A DNA stretch of 64,000 nucleotides, from the NCBI RefSeq assembly GCF_024612015.1, contig NZ_CP102512.1, positions 5,828,001-5,892,000 of the forward strand. Reading direction: 5' to 3'. The notes under the pieces are model-generated. The model did not search any database. It had not been told where the DNA came from and saw only the letters and a list, made by a program, of their open reading frames with translations. A program made the position numbers and the translations under genes. This DNA comes from Streptomyces sp. CA-210063. Its GTDB lineage: Bacteria > Actinomycetota > Actinomycetes > Streptomycetales > Streptomycetaceae. Below, in pieces: positions 61,110 to 64,000 of this stretch (its first letter is position 1; each line of letters begins with the position of its first letter).

Positions 61110-62411
61110 TCAGACGTCCGTACGTACCGGATTTACGGTGCTGCCGCTCGTCCCGGTCCCGGTCTCCGTTCCTGACCCGGTCCCGGCCACGAGGCGGGAG
61201 GCGCTCGTACGCCGGTGGAGGCGGAGGGAGACGGCCGTGGTGGCGATCGCGGCGGCCATGATGGCGGCGCCCGCCCAGGCCGTGGAGGTGTAGCCGAAGT
61301 CCGCGTCGATGACGACCCCGCCGATCCAGGGGCCGCCGGTGTTGCCGAGGTTGAACGCGGCGGTGGTGGTGGCACCGGCGAGGGTGGGGGCGGCTCCGGC
61401 GACGTTGAACAGACGGGCGTTGAGGGCCGGGGCGGTGTAGAAGCAGGACACGCCGAGGAGGAAGGAGAGGAGGATGGCGGCGACGGCGTACTCGGCGAGC
61501 AGGGCCAGGCCGACGAGGAGCACCGTGGAGGCGGTGATTCCGCTGAGCAGTACGCCGAAGAGGTGCGCGTCCGCGATCCGTCCCCCGACCGCCGTGCCGA
61601 TCAGCGCGCCGATCCCGAACAGCGCGAGGACCGTAGGCACCCACCCGTCGTCCAGCCCGGCCACGTCCGTGAGCAGCGGCGCGAGGTAACTGAACGCGCA
61701 GAAGACACCGCCGGCGGCGAGCGCCACGACGGCGATGGACAGCCAGACCTGCCGGTCGCGGTAGATCCGGACCTCCTGGGCGAGCCGGGGCCGCTCGTCG
61801 GGCACCGGGATGGCCGGCACGAGCGTGACGACGCCGACGAGCGCGATCGCCGAGGCCACGGCCACCGCCCAGAATGCCGACCGCCACCCGAAGTGTTCCC
61901 CGAGGAACGCCCCCGCCGGTACGCCGAGCACATTCGCGATCGACAACCCGCCGATCATGATGGCCAGCGCCCGGGCCCGCGCGTTCACCGGCACCATCGC
62001 GACGGCCACGGCCGCGCCGACCGCCCAGAACCCCGCACAGGCCAGCGCGCTCACGATCCGGGACGCGAAGAGAACGCCGTAACTGGGCGCGAGCGCACCC
62101 GCGACCTGCCCGAACCCGAAGACCGTGATCAGCGCGACGAGGGTGGTCCGACGCGGGAGGCGGAGGGTCGCCACGGCCAGCAGCGGCGCCCCGACCACCA
62201 TCCCGATCGCGAACGCCGAGATCAGCAGCCCCGCCCGCGGAATCGACACGTCCATGTCCTCCGCGATGGGCGGCAGCAGCCCCGAGAGCATGAACTCACT
62301 CGTCCCGAGCGCGAAGACGGCGAGCCCGAGGACGTAGACGGAGAGCGGAATCCGGAAACGGGCGTGGGCATGGTCATGGTCAGGTGCGGCGGCGGATGGG
62401 GGCATGTTCAT
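61110..62411 (-). CDS. MFS drug efflux transporter (Cmx/CmrA type)
   Basis: The product has 433 residues and about 12 transmembrane helices. Opening LGLAVFALGTSEFMLSGLLPPIAEDM and the motif C-like GGLSIANVLGVPAGAFLGEHFGWRSAFW place it in the DHA1 drug:H+ antiporters near Cmx/CmrA chloramphenicol exporters. The C-terminus has a Gly/Thr-rich tail. The start (62411 or 62405) is uncertain, with no clear ribosome binding site. Substrate is inference. Confidence 0.88.
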   Translation of the reverse strand: MNMPPSAAAPDHDHAHARFRIPLSVYVLGLAVFALGTSEFMLSGLLPPIAEDMDVSIPRAGLLISAFAIGMVVGAPLLAVATLRLPRRTTLVALITVFGFGQVAGALAPSYGVLFASRIVSALACAGFWAVGAAVAVAMVPVNARARALAIMIGGLSIANVLGVPAGAFLGEHFGWRSAFWAVAVASAIALVGVVTLVPAIPVPDERPRLAQEVRIYRDRQVWLSIAVVALAAGGVFCAFSYLAPLLTDVAGLDDGWVPTVLALFGIGALIGTAVGGRIADAHLFGVLLSGITASTVLLVGLALLAEYAVAAILLSFLLGVSCFYTAPALNARLFNVAGAAPTLAGATTTAAFNLGNTGGPWIGGVVIDADFGYTSTAWAGAAIMAAAIATTAVSLRLHRRTSASRLVAGTGSGTETGTGTSGSTVNPVRTDV

Positions 62412-62500
62412 GGGCAACCGACGGCTGAGGGATCGCATTCCCTCACGAGGACCGGGCCTGCTGTCGCACCAGGACCGGCCTGCTGTCGGCCGACCGCCAG

Positions 62501-62536
62501 TCCGTCGTCGGTCCGTCGTCGGTCCGTCGTCGGTCC
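62501..62536. repeat. 11-bp tandem repeat
   Basis: TCCGTCGTCGG is repeated three times plus a degenerate fourth copy just before the 3' end of the HD gene. Confidence 0.9.
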
Positions 62537-62540
62537 GCCG

Positions 62541-63191
62541 TCAGCCCTCCTCCAGGCCGTCCAGCTCCGCCCGCAGGTTCTCCCGCGCCCGCTCCTCCCA
62601 CTCCCGCTGCCCGTACGGCGTCCTGAACAGCCTTGGCAGGTCGAGGAGTTGCCGCAGCACAGCCGCCCGGCCCGCACGGAAGGCGTCGTCAGGCACGAAC
62701 CCGTACTCCTCCCGCACGGCGGCGGCATAGGCGGCGTACGCGTCCGGCGCCGACGCGAGAACCGCGAGATCCGCGTCGCACAGCACCTGCCCGTTCGGGT
62801 CGTCGTCGGCCGGGTCGTGCGTGACGGTGAGGCGCACCAGCCGCGCCACCTCCGCTACCTTCTCCTCCGTCACCCCCGCCTCGGCCAACGCCCGCTCGGC
62901 GAGCCGCGCCGACCGCTCCTCGTTCTCCGACCGCTCCGGCAGATAGACCGCGTCGTGGAACCAGGCGGCCAGGCGTACGAGGTCCGGGTCGTCGGCGTAC
63001 TCCTCCAGCACGTCGATGTGGTCCAGGACCGCGGTGAGGTGGGCGAGCGTGTGGTACTTCCGCTGCGGCTCGGACCAGCGCTCGAGGAGGTTCGCGGCGT
63101 AGGGGGCCGGGTCGGGGTCGCGGGCGCCCTCGCGGGCGGAGACGAGGGCCTGGGCCCAGCGGGCTTCCCATGCGTCTAGGGCGTCGGACAT
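62541..63191 (-). CDS. HD-domain metal-dependent phosphohydrolase-like protein
   Basis: The product has 216 residues. The HD signature is WFHDAVYLPERSENEERSA, preceded by the His in KYHTLAHL and followed by the Asp in LCDADLAVL, the four-ligand pattern of HD hydrolases. No linked nucleotidyltransferase domain. CACAAT lies 6 nt before the ATG. Substrate unknown. Confidence 0.87.
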   Translation of the reverse strand: MSDALDAWEARWAQALVSAREGARDPDPAPYAANLLERWSEPQRKYHTLAHLTAVLDHIDVLEEYADDPDLVRLAAWFHDAVYLPERSENEERSARLAERALAEAGVTEEKVAEVARLVRLTVTHDPADDDPNGQVLCDADLAVLASAPDAYAAYAAAVREEYGFVPDDAFRAGRAAVLRQLLDLPRLFRTPYGQREWEERARENLRAELDGLEEG

Positions 63192-63259
63192 GCAGGCATT
63201 GTGCCGTGGCCGGACCCGACACGAGACACGGCGGGCCCCCTCCTCCTAGCGTGGGTGGC

Positions 63260-63934
63260 ATGACTGTTGCCGATACGCACGATGTACGGGACCCCGAGCT
63301 GCCCGGCCGGTTGCTGGCCGCCGAGCGGGACGCGCTGGTGCCGCTGTTGCGGGAGCGCCCGGAGGAGGACTTCGCGGCGCCCACCTGTTGTCCGGGGTGG
63401 ACCGTGCGGCATGTGCTCGCGCACTGCGGGGCCGTGCTGTCGCGGGTGGTGGAGGGCCGGTTCGAGGAAGGGGTGTTCAGCCCGGAGTCGAACGACCGGG
63501 ACATCGCCGACCGGGACGGCTGGCTGGTCGCCCGGGTCGTGGACGAGCTGGAGCGGGGGATGACCGACGCCGGGCCCGTGATCGCCGAGGCCGGTGGGGC
63601 GCTGGACGGGATCGCGCTGGGGGAGTGGGTGCACGCCGGTGACGTACGCGACGCCTGGGGCCTGCCGGGGGCGTACGGCGGCGCGCAGCTCGGGCCCGCT
63701 CTGGAACTGCTGGCCCACGTCACCCGCGTACGCGGGACCCTTCCGCTCCACGCCGACCTCGACGACCTGGACGAGCCCCTGCGGCTGGGCGCGGCGACCG
63801 GCGACGGCCCGCCCGCGCGCTACATCGGCGATGCCACGACCCTCGTACGGCTCTACGCGGGCCGCCGCCTGCCCGCCGACACGTCGTACGAACTGGCCGG
63901 CACGACCGAGGCCGAGCTCAACCTCTACGCCTGA
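63260..63934 (+). CDS. Maleylpyruvate isomerase-family (mycothiol-dependent) protein
   Basis: The product has 224 residues of the TIGR03083-like maleylpyruvate isomerase/DinB superfamily: CCPGWTVRHVLAHCGAVLSRVVEG at the start and the second metal-binding segment WVHAGDVRDAWGLPG. It likely uses mycothiol. TAGCGT lies 7 nt before the ATG (leaderless). It is convergent with a DUF397 gene at the window edge. Confidence 0.88.
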   Translation: MTVADTHDVRDPELPGRLLAAERDALVPLLRERPEEDFAAPTCCPGWTVRHVLAHCGAVLSRVVEGRFEEGVFSPESNDRDIADRDGWLVARVVDELERGMTDAGPVIAEAGGALDGIALGEWVHAGDVRDAWGLPGAYGGAQLGPALELLAHVTRVRGTLPLHADLDDLDEPLRLGAATGDGPPARYIGDATTLVRLYAGRRLPADTSYELAGTTEAELNLYA

Positions 63935-64000
63935 GCTTCGCCGACGGGGAGTTGAGGGGCCGCCGCGACGAAGCCCGACCAGGCGGCGGCGCCGAAGACG
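63925..64000 (-). CDS. DUF397-like protein, 5' part cut by window edge
   Basis: Only the last 24 codons are in the window; the reading ends VFGAAAWSGFVAA...PVGEAQA with TAG at 63925-63927. The AAWSGFV piece is the typical end of DUF397 proteins. It overlaps the convergent upstream gene by 10 nt. Too short to be sure. Confidence 0.5.
   Translation of the reverse strand, partial: VFGAAAWSGFVAAAPQLPVGEAQA

Overview
This window is high-GC actinobacterial chromosome, almost certainly Streptomyces. The gene order follows, to my recollection, the S. coelicolor core block SCO4226 to about SCO4314: nickel-binding DUF4242, phoU/phoRP, carD, ispDF, cysS, rlmB, msiK, a SoxR-target oxidoreductase, terD, cdgB, nagA/nagK, otsB/otsA, gpgS, metM/metO, csp, groEL2, murQ. 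Supporting traits are biased third codon positions, frequent GTG starts, GTGA/ATGA overlaps, many leaderless-looking genes (a TAnnnT hexamer 6-7 nt before the start codon) and dispersed GC-rich palindromic repeats.

Layout. 0-5 kb: phosphate control (phoU with metallothionein mtpA, divergent from phoR-phoP) beside a nickel-binding protein gene. 5-12.5 kb: carD, isoprenoid genes ispD-ispF, cysS, rlmB and a DoxX-type membrane protein. 12.6-21.8 kb: a degenerate tandem array, a nucleotidyltransferase, msiK with a DasR-like site, tRNA-Thr(TGT), then a less conserved stretch (low-GC secreted protein, APH-like kinase, FAD-oxidoreductase remnant, SoxR-box quinone oxidoreductase, FAD amine-oxidase-like protein, pentapeptide protein). 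From memory, S. coelicolor carries its phage-tail-like contractile injection cluster in this interval; it is absent here. 22-31 kb: M1 peptidase, a GNAT-Nudix fusion, TerD, an ArfB-like release factor, flavin reductase, the diguanylate cyclase CdgB and a CBM-like anchored protein. 31-42 kb: sugar kinase, nagK-nagA with two dre sites, an orphan sugar-binding lipoprotein, trehalose (otsB, otsA) and glucosylglycerate (gpgS) synthesis, and a SAM-riboswitch-controlled metM with the sulfur-carrier gene metO. 42-46 kb: cold-shock protein, groEL2 with two CIRCE elements, and an old-yellow-enzyme gene. 46-55 kb: accessory regulators (Uma2, HTH proteins, a DUF397/XRE locus, a 1262-residue HTH-nSTAND-WD40 protein). 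55-57 kb: a secreted fusion of a ribosome-inactivating protein domain with a pectin methylesterase. 57-64 kb: murQ with its RpiR regulator, small genes, a maleylpyruvate-isomerase/GNAT fusion, MFS efflux, HD protein and a mycothiol-type isomerase.

Themes. Amino-sugar use and recycling is spread over msiK, nagK-nagA, the orphan binding protein and murQ/RpiR, with DasR-type and RpiR-type operators. Osmolyte synthesis (trehalose, glucosylglycerate) sits together. Methionine synthesis through O-phosphohomoserine is suggested by metM-metO behind a SAM riboswitch. The most unusual object is the RIP-pectinesterase fusion at 55.0-57.1 kb, which has the active-site residues of both families. The most pervasive unexplained object is a palindromic repeat family at ten loci, one copy of which has become the N-terminal coding region of nagA.
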